This document shows positions 16,941-24,641 of a stretch of DNA of 37,742 bases, piece after piece. The translations under genes and the position numbers were made by a program. The stretch's first letter is position 1; every line of letters begins with the position of its first letter. The DNA is from JBDNFP01 sp041689775 (lineage in GTDB: Bacteria > Bacteroidota > Bacteroidia > Cytophagales > Spirosomataceae). Under the pieces are notes generated by a model, which saw only the letters and a list, made by a program, of their open reading frames with translations, searched no databases and was not told where the DNA came from. The stretch spans positions 1 through 37,742 of the forward strand of contig JBDNFP010000368.1 of NCBI GenBank assembly GCA_041689775.1, given 5' to 3'.

Positions 16941-17384
16941 ATGGAAATCATATTAAAAGAAGATATAGCCGGATTGGGTTACAAGAACGATACCGTAAGC
17001 GTGAAGCCCGGATATGGTCGTAATTACCTTATTCCACAAGGCTACGCTATTTTGGCAAATACGAGCAATCGTAAGATTGTAAACGAAAACATTCGTCAGG
17101 CAGCCCACAAAGCTGATAAGCTGAAAAAAGATGCCGAGGAAATTGCCGCCGCAATCGGAGAAATGATCATCACAATTCCTGCGGTAGTAGGTGAAAGTGG
17201 TCGTATTTTCGGACGTGTGACTAACACACAGATTTCTGACGCTCTGAGCGCAAAAGGTATCCAAATTGACCGTAAGAAAATTACCATAGAAGAAGTAAAA
17301 TCTATTGGTACTTACGTCGCAGTAGTCGATCTTCACAAAGAAGTGAAGCACTCTGTAACGTTCAATGTCGTTGCCGCAGAATAA
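16941..17384 (+). CDS. rplI: 50S ribosomal protein L9
   Basis: This 147-residue large-subunit protein binds domain V of 23S rRNA and helps keep reading-frame fidelity. The N-terminal RNA-binding domain begins MEIILKEDIAGLGYKNDTVSVKPGYGRNYLIPQGYA. A long connecting helix (about 45-75) leads to the C-terminal domain with SGRIFGRVTNTQISDAL and DRKKITI. It is the last gene of the ribosomal operon and is followed by a strong intrinsic terminator. Confidence 0.96.
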   Translation: MEIILKEDIAGLGYKNDTVSVKPGYGRNYLIPQGYAILANTSNRKIVNENIRQAAHKADKLKKDAEEIAAAIGEMIITIPAVVGESGRIFGRVTNTQISDALSAKGIQIDRKKITIEEVKSIGTYVAVVDLHKEVKHSVTFNVVAAE

Positions 17385-17408
17385 TTAGCCATCTTTTACA
17401 TTTGGCAG

Positions 17409-17438
17409 AAAAGGCACGGAGATTCCGTGCCTTTTTTT
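17409..17438 (+). terminator. Terminator of the rpsF-rpsR-rplI operon
   Basis: AAAAGGCACGGA (17409-17420) pairs with TCCGTGCCTTTT (17424-17435) across GAT, followed by a T run to 17438. This is a textbook intrinsic terminator. Confidence 0.92.
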
Positions 17439-17459
17439 GGTTTAACCCCCTCTTGATCC

Positions 17460-18587
17460 ATGCACCTTTACTTACATATTCCGTTTTGCCGAAAGGCCTG
17501 TCATTATTGTGATTTTCATTTCAGTACTATCCTTCGTGACAAAGAAGCACTCGTTGGGGCTATGGTGGAGGAATTGAAGCTCCAAGAAGGATTCCTACCG
17601 GGTAAAGAGTTGCATACCGTATATTTTGGTGGGGGTACTCCTTCGCTTCTTACGAAGAAAGAACTTGATCTTTTGTTAAGTACCATCCGGGATCAATACC
17701 ACCTAAAACCGGACGCCGAAATTACCCTGGAAGCTAACCCCGACGATCTATCCACCGAAGTACTTCGCGACCTCGCCGAACTGGGAGTGAACCGCCTCAG
17801 CATTGGCATTCAGTCTTTCCACGACCCACACCTCCAATTTATGAATCGGGCGCACACCGCCCAAGAGGCAGAAACCAGCGTAAAAAAAGCCCAAGATGCC
17901 GGAATTACCAATCTTAGCGTCGATCTGATATATGCCGTACCCTCGCCCGACGACTCTATTTGGTACACTAACATCTATAAAGCCTTATCACTCGGAGTTG
18001 AGCATATTTCGGCCTATTGCCTGACCATTGAACCCCAAACCGCATTTGGAAAATGGGTCAAAAGCAAAAAGATGGACCCTATTGAAGATGAATACGCCGC
18101 CCGGCAGTTTGAAATTCTGGTAAGTACGCTCGAAACCGAAGGATTTGAGCAGTACGAGATTTCGAATTTTGCCAAAAACCAGCAGTATAGCCTACACAAT
18201 AGCGCCTACTGGCAGCGTCGGCCCTACCTTGGCATTGGCCCTTCGGCACATTCATACAACGGACACAGCCGACAGTATAATATCAGTAATAATGGTGCTT
18301 ATACAAAGAAAATATTGAAGGGGGAACTTCCCACGACAAAAGAAGTACTATCCAATGCCGACCAGGTTAATGAGTACTTATTGACCGGTTTGAGAACAAA
18401 GTGGGGTTGCCGGATTGAGCTATTGCAGGAATTATCTGGAAATCTGTTTTTATACCGAACCGGAGAGGAAATTTTCCGGCTTTGTGACGTCGGATGGTTA
18501 AAATCATACGATGGGCTTCTCGTATTGACAGAAAAGGGGAAACTCTTTGCCGACCGGGTAGCAAGCGAATTATTTATGGATGCCTAA
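17460..18587 (+). CDS. hemW: Radical SAM heme chaperone HemW
   Basis: This 375-residue radical S-adenosylmethionine protein inserts heme into respiratory proteins; it was formerly annotated as oxygen-independent coproporphyrinogen III oxidase. The cluster motif CxxxCxxC is at Cys10, Cys14 and Cys17 (HIPFCRKACHYCDFHF). It is followed by YFGGGTPSLL (SAM binding), LSIGIQSF and YEISNFAK. The extra fourth Cys seen in true HemN (CxxxCxxCxC) is absent (CDFHF), which supports HemW. The C-terminal HemN domain (TGLRTKWGCRIELL) is present. Only about 20 nt separate it from the rplI terminator, so its promoter must lie in or near that terminator. Confidence 0.92.
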   Translation: MHLYLHIPFCRKACHYCDFHFSTILRDKEALVGAMVEELKLQEGFLPGKELHTVYFGGGTPSLLTKKELDLLLSTIRDQYHLKPDAEITLEANPDDLSTEVLRDLAELGVNRLSIGIQSFHDPHLQFMNRAHTAQEAETSVKKAQDAGITNLSVDLIYAVPSPDDSIWYTNIYKALSLGVEHISAYCLTIEPQTAFGKWVKSKKMDPIEDEYAARQFEILVSTLETEGFEQYEISNFAKNQQYSLHNSAYWQRRPYLGIGPSAHSYNGHSRQYNISNNGAYTKKILKGELPTTKEVLSNADQVNEYLLTGLRTKWGCRIELLQELSGNLFLYRTGEEIFRLCDVGWLKSYDGLLVLTEKGKLFADRVASELFMDA

Positions 18588-18619
18588 AAAAAGGCCTGCC
18601 GGGAAGTACCCAACAGGCC
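18586..18619 (-). terminator. Terminator at the end of the pmoA-like operon
   Basis: GGCCTG (18593-18598) pairs with CAGGCC (18614-18619), with a second GGG/CCC pairing inside. Read on the minus strand it is followed by a run of seven T (complement of A at 18586-18592), so it mainly ends the minus-strand operon while sitting just past the hemW stop. Confidence 0.75.
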
Positions 18620-18644
18620 GTAACTTTATTGATTACTTTTAAGC

Positions 18645-19676
18645 TTACTTGACTTTCGAAAAATCAGCGGCCAAACCGTCAATTTCAGAGTTTTGTAGGT
18701 CGTGAGACGCAACAATGATGCGATATCTCAGCGTCATCGACTCCCCTTTCTTTAATTTGTGATTTAACGTTTTCTTTCCGGAAGTAAATTCTTTATCTCC
18801 CAACGGGTTTACCGCAAATAGTCCGTACCCACGGGCGTGCCAATAGGCCGGGTAGCCAATATTCGAAGGGTGATCCACAATAGCGACACTTATTTTCTCG
18901 CCTTTAATGTCGCCTTGCAGTTCGCACCAGGGAGAGCGTTTTCCCCATACGTCATCACCCGTTACACCTTCTTTGTTCAGGTAGTTACCGGTAACTCCCT
19001 CGTTATTGAGCGAAGCAACCTTTGTGGCAATTCCGTTAGCGTCGGTAAATACCTCCAGTTTCTTAGAAGGAATCTCCAATTCACGAGCCATTCGCATCCC
19101 GAAAACTCCTTCTTTGGAATCCTCAAACGTTACGTCTTCTTGCGCAATGAGGGTAGTAATCCGGTCGATAATCCGCTCATCACCCATCGCTCTGAATATG
19201 TAGGTGGTTTTCTCTTTCAAAAACGTAGCACCATCCTGACTGATCCAATCGGCGCTAACCGTAAGCTCCGCTTTACCTTTTCCACTCTTGGTAGAAGATA
19301 TACCGGTATGAATGATATCACCGTACTTGTTCTTAGTACGATCTACAGCATTGGAGCTATTCCAGAAATCATAGCCGTTTACATTACCGTGGTTGAGCCA
19401 TACACCTACGTGGTGGGGGTGGTCAACGCGTTCACCGGCGCGTGGATCCATGGGCCATCCTCTCGTAATGAGGGTACCATTGGCCGTTCTAACCGGATAC
19501 AATACCGCTTTTTTAAGCTCAGCTACGCCCGGATAGATGTAAGAGGTAAAGGGTTTGCCATCAACGCTGACGTCTACTTTTTTACCCGCTTTATCGTCCG
19601 TCAGGGTTACTTTTTGAGAATATGAAGCTATGGAGGCCGCTAGTACGGCCCCCACAACCAAAAGAGATTTTTTCAT
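18645..19676 (-). CDS. Secreted PmoA/DUF6807 family protein
   Basis: This protein of about 343 residues has a signal peptide (MKKSLLVVGAVLAASIASYSQ). I chose ATG at 19676 for that reason. An upstream in-frame ATG at 19712 overlaps the previous stop as TAATG and would add 12 residues. Conserved blocks are RGWPMDPRAGERVDHPHHVGVWLNHGNVNGYDFW, with many His and aromatic residues that could bind a metal or sugar, then DHPSNIGYPAYWHARGYGLFAVNPLG. The family was named for a supposed methane-oxygenase link, but is mostly found with sugar oxidoreductases and DUF1080 proteins, as here. It is the last gene of a three-gene operon and probably acts in the periplasm on a modified sugar. The reaction is unknown. 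Confidence 0.82.
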   Translation of the reverse strand: MKKSLLVVGAVLAASIASYSQKVTLTDDKAGKKVDVSVDGKPFTSYIYPGVAELKKAVLYPVRTANGTLITRGWPMDPRAGERVDHPHHVGVWLNHGNVNGYDFWNSSNAVDRTKNKYGDIIHTGISSTKSGKGKAELTVSADWISQDGATFLKEKTTYIFRAMGDERIIDRITTLIAQEDVTFEDSKEGVFGMRMARELEIPSKKLEVFTDANGIATKVASLNNEGVTGNYLNKEGVTGDDVWGKRSPWCELQGDIKGEKISVAIVDHPSNIGYPAYWHARGYGLFAVNPLGDKEFTSGKKTLNHKLKKGESMTLRYRIIVASHDLQNSEIDGLAADFSKVK

Positions 19677-19711
19677 TCGTATCAATTGAGATCTTAGGTT
19701 AAAATAAGACA

Positions 19712-21055
19712 TTAGCTAACAACGATGTCTTTCTTCTTCGCATCCCACGTTACACGCTTGCCCGTGTGAAGTGCGGTCGTGGCCATGATATTAGCAACCG
19801 AATGGTTAAAGCCAGCGCGAGCGGGCGCATTAGTTTGCTTACGGCTACGGACACATTCCATCCAATTGCGCATGTGCATGGAGGTCATTGGGTCAGCCCC
19901 GGTATTGGCACCCGTTTCCATCTTGATTCCACCGGTACCTAACTCCGTTTTTGAAAGCAGATTAGCCGACATTCCCATGGCCTTGGCCGGTCCTGACTGC
20001 AAGCCTCCCTCCGGAGTAATTTCGTTGGTATCGAGGTTGATCATACCACCGTTTGAGTAGTAGTATTCCTTTACATCACCTGCCGCCTGGTGCATACGCG
20101 AAGAATAAATCACCTGGAATCCTTTTTCCTTGTTGTCGAAAGGACCGTAATCAAATACGGCGGTAAATGTATCAGCATTTACACGACCGTCTTTCCATAC
20201 GTACACACCCCCATTAGCTACAACGCTACGGGGAGCTTCCAAACCAGAGAACCAGTGTACGGTGTCAATCTGATGCGACATCCACTGTCCCGGAATACCC
20301 GATGAATAGGGATAAAACAGACGGTATTCGAGGTAGAAACGGGGGTTCCAGGCTACCTTGGGGCGATTTAACAAGAAGCGATCCCAATCGGTATCTTCTT
20401 TACGTATTTGGGAGGTCAACTCCGGCAAACGCCAGCGACCGGGCTGATTTACATTCCAGGTCATTTCGACCATGGAGATATCACCAAACTTACCCGAATT
20501 GATAAATTGATTGGCCGCGTGGTAGTTAGGGGCCGAACGGCGCTGCGAACCTACCTGAACGATTTGTTTAGAAGCTTCGGCAGTCTTTAAGCATAGCTTG
20601 GCATCCTCCAACGATTCCGCAAAAGGCTTCTCCATGTATACATCACGACCAGAACGAATAGCATCGACACTGTGTAATGCGTGCTGGAAGTCGGCAGTAC
20701 TGATAATCACCGCGTCCACATCTTTGCGGTCGAGTAGCTCGTCATTATTGCGGCATTGCACAAACTGATCGCTAGCCCACCCTTTTTCTTTCAAATACTT
20801 AGCCGCTTCGTCCCGACGACGGTTCCAGATATCAGATACTCCCATGAATTCAAAATTCATTTCCTTGGAGTGATCCATAAAACTAGGTGCAAGTGATGAC
20901 CGGAAGCGATTGGAGAAACCAATAATACCCACCCGGACACGATCATTTGCGCCAAGAATGCGATTATAACTGGCCGCACTGAATGCGCGCGAGCTCAACA
21001 CTACACCAGCTGAGGCAAGACCAGCCTTCTTTAAAAAATCTCTTCTATTAGACAT
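19712..21055 (-). CDS. Gfo/Idh/MocA-family oxidoreductase with Tat signal
   Basis: This 447-residue NAD(P)-linked sugar dehydrogenase is exported through the Tat system. The twin-arginine signal is MSNRRDFLKKAGLASAGVVL, which suggests it folds with bound cofactor before export. The Rossmann start is VRVGIIGFSNR (about residue 41) and the family EKP motif is in VYMEKPFAESLEDAK. The C-terminal substrate domain ends ATTALHTGKRVTWDAK. In the operon it lies between a double DUF1080 protein and a PmoA-like protein. Paired with a 3-keto-disaccharide hydrolase, it probably oxidises the C3 hydroxyl of a glycoside, or reduces a 3-keto sugar, in the periplasm; this is inferred from the neighbours. Its stop overlaps the possible start of the next gene by one base. 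Confidence 0.88.
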   Translation of the reverse strand: MSNRRDFLKKAGLASAGVVLSSRAFSAASYNRILGANDRVRVGIIGFSNRFRSSLAPSFMDHSKEMNFEFMGVSDIWNRRRDEAAKYLKEKGWASDQFVQCRNNDELLDRKDVDAVIISTADFQHALHSVDAIRSGRDVYMEKPFAESLEDAKLCLKTAEASKQIVQVGSQRRSAPNYHAANQFINSGKFGDISMVEMTWNVNQPGRWRLPELTSQIRKEDTDWDRFLLNRPKVAWNPRFYLEYRLFYPYSSGIPGQWMSHQIDTVHWFSGLEAPRSVVANGGVYVWKDGRVNADTFTAVFDYGPFDNKEKGFQVIYSSRMHQAAGDVKEYYYSNGGMINLDTNEITPEGGLQSGPAKAMGMSANLLSKTELGTGGIKMETGANTGADPMTSMHMRNWMECVRSRKQTNAPARAGFNHSVANIMATTALHTGKRVTWDAKKKDIVVS

Positions 21056-21126
21056 GTTTCTTACTTTTTATAAATAGTGATTCAACTAGTTAAGGGTCAA
21101 TAATTTCACTTTACCTTAAAAAGTAA

Positions 21127-22494
21127 TTATTTCAATTCTTTTACTTTCAAGCTACGGTAGGATACATTATCGCCGTGGTCTTGCAGAAGTAAATTGCCAC
21201 TCTCGGCCAAACCAAAGCCTGCGTGATCTTTGTATTTAGAACGGGCCACCAAAACACGATAAATGGGACCTCTCCGCTCGTATTCCAGTACCATTTGCTC
21301 ATTCAGGAAATGCTGCACCTTTCCGTCGGGATGCACCACAATACGTCCCTTGTTCCATTCACCGATTTTCTTAATTGAGTTACCGGGCTTTTCCGACGGA
21401 ATCAGATCATACAAAGAAGCAAGGGTACGGTTACCGACAACTCCCATCTTGGCATCCGGGTGTTTGGCGTCGTCCAGTACCTGGTATTCCAGTCCTAACC
21501 CCGAACGACCCTTGGAGTTTAGCTCTTCGTTTACAAAATACTTAACGCCACTGTTGCCACCCTCGCTCAATTTAAATTCAAATTGGAATTCAAAGCCCGG
21601 GCCAAATTTCTCACGAGAAACCAAGTCATTTCCAGTTTCTGAACCGTCTGACTTTGATACCATGATGACCCCATCCGAATGGCTCCAACGCTTGGGAGGA
21701 AAGTCTGTGCCGTTGTATGCACGCCAGTGCTCGCCAGATTTACCATCAAAAAGCATCTTCCAGCCTTGGGCCTTTTCGGCATCAGACAAGGTATTTGGGA
21801 TAAAATTAGCTACCCGGATATCAGCGGCAGGAGTTAGTTTCAAATCCGTTGTTTTGATTCGAATGTTTTTCCACCGAACCTGAGTACCTTCCTGATCAGC
21901 ATTTTTGATGGCATGTACCTGTAAACAAATAAAGCCGCTTGGGGTCATATCGTCGATCAAATGCGCCACGGGAACACCGTTCAGAAAAGTCTGAATGTGA
22001 TTACCGATGGCTTCGATACGGTACTTGTTCCATTGGTTATTTTTAAAGGCTGTCTTTGCCGCCAGGTTTAAATCACCGGGGTATAACCATCCACGGCGGG
22101 CCTCGTCGTAGATTCCGGCGGCCCAACCACGGGCGCTTGGGTCAATTTCTACCTGATAGCCGTGTACCCGACCGCTGTTATATTCTGGGGTAGAAAGGCT
22201 TCTGATCTGAATACCGGAGTTAAGTTTATCATCGACCATTACGTCGAGTTCTAAAATAAAATCTCCGTAGTTTTTCTCCGTAGTTAAGAATGAATTGGGT
22301 GTATTTGAGGTAGAAGTACCAACGATAGTACCATCTTTCACTTCGTACTTGGCCTTTCCGTTCAACTGTTTCCAACCGGTAAGGTCTTTCCCGTTAAACA
22401 GACCTTCCCATCCATCTTTTGACTTTTGGGCAAATGAAAGTTGGACGGTACAACCTATAAGTAAGGCCACAAATAATAATTTCACTTTTTTCAT
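21127..22494 (-). CDS. Secreted two-domain DUF1080 (3-keto-disaccharide hydrolase) protein
   Basis: This 455-residue exported protein has a signal peptide (MKKVKLLFVALLIGCTVQLSFAQ) and two tandem DUF1080 jelly-roll domains. The first begins GWEGLFNGKDLTGWKQ and includes DFILELDVMVDDKLNSGIQIRS and GYQVEID. The second begins GWKMLFDGKSGEHWRAYNG and includes FEFQFEFKLSEGGNSGVKYFV and GLEYQVLDD. The family is named for hydrolysis of glycosides whose sugar has been oxidised at C3, and members are also reported to bind sugars. With the downstream dehydrogenase this would split 3-keto-glycosides after oxidation. Two domains in one chain is common in Bacteroidota. It is the first gene of the operon, with about 70 nt to the oxidoreductase. 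Confidence 0.88.
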   Translation of the reverse strand: MKKVKLLFVALLIGCTVQLSFAQKSKDGWEGLFNGKDLTGWKQLNGKAKYEVKDGTIVGTSTSNTPNSFLTTEKNYGDFILELDVMVDDKLNSGIQIRSLSTPEYNSGRVHGYQVEIDPSARGWAAGIYDEARRGWLYPGDLNLAAKTAFKNNQWNKYRIEAIGNHIQTFLNGVPVAHLIDDMTPSGFICLQVHAIKNADQEGTQVRWKNIRIKTTDLKLTPAADIRVANFIPNTLSDAEKAQGWKMLFDGKSGEHWRAYNGTDFPPKRWSHSDGVIMVSKSDGSETGNDLVSREKFGPGFEFQFEFKLSEGGNSGVKYFVNEELNSKGRSGLGLEYQVLDDAKHPDAKMGVVGNRTLASLYDLIPSEKPGNSIKKIGEWNKGRIVVHPDGKVQHFLNEQMVLEYERRGPIYRVLVARSKYKDHAGFGLAESGNLLLQDHGDNVSYRSLKVKELK

Positions 22495-22722
22495 TACAGA
22501 AAAGGTTGACTGTGATTTAAATGGTTCAGGTAACTTTATGAGGGCCCGACAACTGCTTAAACGAGACTAAGGGTTATAAATTTTCCTCATCATGTAAATA
22601 ACGATATTACACCCCCTTTACCCTTACAAGGGAGTAGTTAACAATTTGCATTCGCTACTCCTATTGGTTTTCCCTGGTTTTCTAACTAGAATAAGCATCC
22701 GCAATTCGTTTTATACTACCCT

Positions 22723-22762
22723 AAAAAAAAAGAGAAAAGTCCCCTAAGCGGGGGACTTTTCT
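22723..22762 (-). terminator. Terminator of the susC-susD operon
   Basis: AGAAAAGTCCCC (22733-22744) pairs perfectly with GGGGACTTTTCT (22751-22762). On the minus strand it is followed by a run of nine T (complement of A at 22723-22731). It lies about 170 nt past the susD stop. Confidence 0.88.
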
Positions 22763-22850
22763 ACTGAGGAATCAATCGCGCAGTTTGCCAAAAAAACGAA
22801 AATCGAACTTTTGACTCACCGCTCTACCTCACACAGGTAGTATCTTTTCT

Positions 22851-22929
22851 AATGAGTGAATTTTGAATGATAGAATATTCATAAGGAGGCAGCCTCATCG
22901 CCGGGCGACCCCCTCAAAATTCACTCATT
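22851..22929. repeat. Perfect 16-bp inverted repeat directly after susD
   Basis: AATGAGTGAATTTTGA (22851-22866) and TCAAAATTCACTCATT (22914-22929) are exact reverse complements with a 47-nt loop. The outer arm begins 5 nt past the susD stop codon. The loop contains smaller pairings (GGAGGC/GCCTC, CGCC/GGCG). There is no poly-T tail and no flanking direct repeat. It could be a 3'-UTR stabilising stem, or a small element whose target duplication is lost. Confidence 0.75.
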
Positions 22930-22934
22930 GTTAA

Positions 22935-24605
22935 TCAATAGCCTGGATTCTGAGGGAATGCTGAAACACCACCTTCTACACGATCCAATTGGTTTTGAGG
23001 AAGCGGACGAAGTGTGTGGAAGTCCTTGATGTTTGGTGCTGCTTGTGGATTATAAAGTTTTACACGCTCCACGAGTACGCCCCAACGATTCAAATCGAAC
23101 CAACGCATTTGCTCGCCCAATAGCTCACGCTCACGCTCTTCCATAATAAAGTTCATGGTAAGATCAGCAGACGTAATTTCCATGGCAGCTTGCTTTCCTG
23201 GCCAAGCCGCACGACGACGAACCACGTTGATGGCACCAACGGCATCCGCAATTTTGCCTTGCTTGAATTGTGCCTCCGCCATAATCAAATAGCTCTCAGC
23301 CAAACGGAAAGCAATGTAATCACGGGTACCACTAAACTGCGTACGGTCGGCACGGGCTCCGTCAATATGCTTACGTAAAGCTGGGAAACGACGCTCATCG
23401 TACATGCTCGGGGTTAATACCTGATAAGGCCGCTTTGCACGTTCTACCGCTGGCATTTCGTAGCCCGGATCAAAAATAGATGTATCACCCAAAGCTAATG
23501 TGATACTGGCTTTCGATTTGTCGTAGTTGGTATTATACTTACCTGGTTTGTTGCTATAATACACATCCTTGAAAGTTTTGTAGTAGCGACTATCATCAGT
23601 ACGGTTAACAAACACCTGATTTAAGGTATACAAGGTTGGCTTGTAACGCTTGAATGGGCGACCATTCGCAATATCACGCTGCATACCCGGCATATTATCA
23701 TATTCCATGAGGAAGAATACGTGGGAGTTATTACCACCACCATTGGTTAAGGGGTTACCAGTATATTGAACACTGAAAATAACTTCCTCATTCTTCTCAT
23801 TTCCCTCTTTGTGCACCAAAGCATAATCAGAGGTTAATTTGATACCATAGTTATTGATTACGCTCTTGGCCAATGTCTCGGCTTTTGCGTAATCATCCGT
23901 TGCCTTGGCAGCAGAAGTAGCCTTGGTCAAATACACGCGAGCCAATAGGTGCTCAGCCGCAGGGCGCGTTACACGTCCGTAATCACCAGATCTTGCCCGG
24001 TTTTCCAAATCAGGAATTGATTCTTCCAAATCCTTGATAATAGCCGTATACATTTGGGGTATCGTAGCGCGGGTTGCTACTTTGGTGGGCGCGACGGTCT
24101 CCGTCAAACGTAAATCTACTCCACCAAAAATCTGCGTCAAATTGAAGTAATAATGAGCGCGCAGGAATTTCACTTCGGCAATCCGCTGCTTTTTTAATAC
24201 ATCACTGATTCCCGTTACATTTGCCGAACGGTCAATAACCGCATTCGCCGCATTGATTCCTTGGTATAGTAGATCCCATACTTCACGAACGTGCGAAGAA
24301 CGGGCATCTAGCCCACCGTCATACGTATTGATAAACTTGTGGCTACCGTCGGCACCGTTCTGATAGGTATCCGTACCAAAAATGGTGAAGTTATTGCCCC
24401 GCTCGGTTCCGTACCATTCACGAAGAGTAGAATACACCGCATTCACACCGTCGTTAAAACCAGAAGTTGTGTTCAAGTAATTATTGCCAATTCCGGATAC
24501 CACCTGCTCATCCAGAACGGCAAGATTACAGGACTGTCCAAAGAACAAGGAAGCTACAATCGCTCCCGTTTGGAGAACTTTTGAAGATTTTATTTTGAAT
24601 TTCAT
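22935..24605 (-). CDS. SusD/RagB-family nutrient-uptake lipoprotein
   Basis: This 556-residue outer-membrane lipoprotein forms the lid over its SusC partner and captures glycans or peptides at the cell surface. The lipoprotein signal ends SLFFGQSC, with Cys26 as the lipid-anchored residue. The SusD tetratricopeptide-like helices start near VWDLLYQGINAANAVIDR and continue through KFLRAHYYFNLTQIFGGVDL. The C-terminal RagB part ends with MEERERELLGEQMRWFDLNRWG, a hallmark. It follows susC by 36 nt and has its own terminator downstream. Substrate cannot be read from sequence; the 3-keto-glycoside operon next door suggests a glucoside-type glycan, but weakly. Confidence 0.93.
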   Translation of the reverse strand: MKFKIKSSKVLQTGAIVASLFFGQSCNLAVLDEQVVSGIGNNYLNTTSGFNDGVNAVYSTLREWYGTERGNNFTIFGTDTYQNGADGSHKFINTYDGGLDARSSHVREVWDLLYQGINAANAVIDRSANVTGISDVLKKQRIAEVKFLRAHYYFNLTQIFGGVDLRLTETVAPTKVATRATIPQMYTAIIKDLEESIPDLENRARSGDYGRVTRPAAEHLLARVYLTKATSAAKATDDYAKAETLAKSVINNYGIKLTSDYALVHKEGNEKNEEVIFSVQYTGNPLTNGGGNNSHVFFLMEYDNMPGMQRDIANGRPFKRYKPTLYTLNQVFVNRTDDSRYYKTFKDVYYSNKPGKYNTNYDKSKASITLALGDTSIFDPGYEMPAVERAKRPYQVLTPSMYDERRFPALRKHIDGARADRTQFSGTRDYIAFRLAESYLIMAEAQFKQGKIADAVGAINVVRRRAAWPGKQAAMEITSADLTMNFIMEERERELLGEQMRWFDLNRWGVLVERVKLYNPQAAPNIKDFHTLRPLPQNQLDRVEGGVSAFPQNPGY

Positions 24606-24641
24606 ATAGTTAATATTTTAAAATTTCCAGGTCCAATTTGA

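Larger units (their letters stand above)
22495..22934. other. 440-nt intergenic region between the DUF1080 operon and susD
   Basis: No gene is apparent. It holds the susCD terminator (22723-22762) and a long inverted repeat next to the susD stop (22851-22929), listed separately, plus a small hairpin CTACCT/AGGTAG near 22825-22841. The promoter of the DUF1080 operon should lie between 22495 and 22720 on the minus strand, but I could not find a clear -7 match. A CCCTT-AC-AAGGG palindrome is present near 22621-22632 and could be an operator. Confidence 0.6.

Noticed and set aside
18837..19625. A 262-codon open frame on the plus strand
   Set aside because: It is fully antisense to the PmoA-like gene, whose family blocks are clear; the plus-strand translation has no recognisable features.
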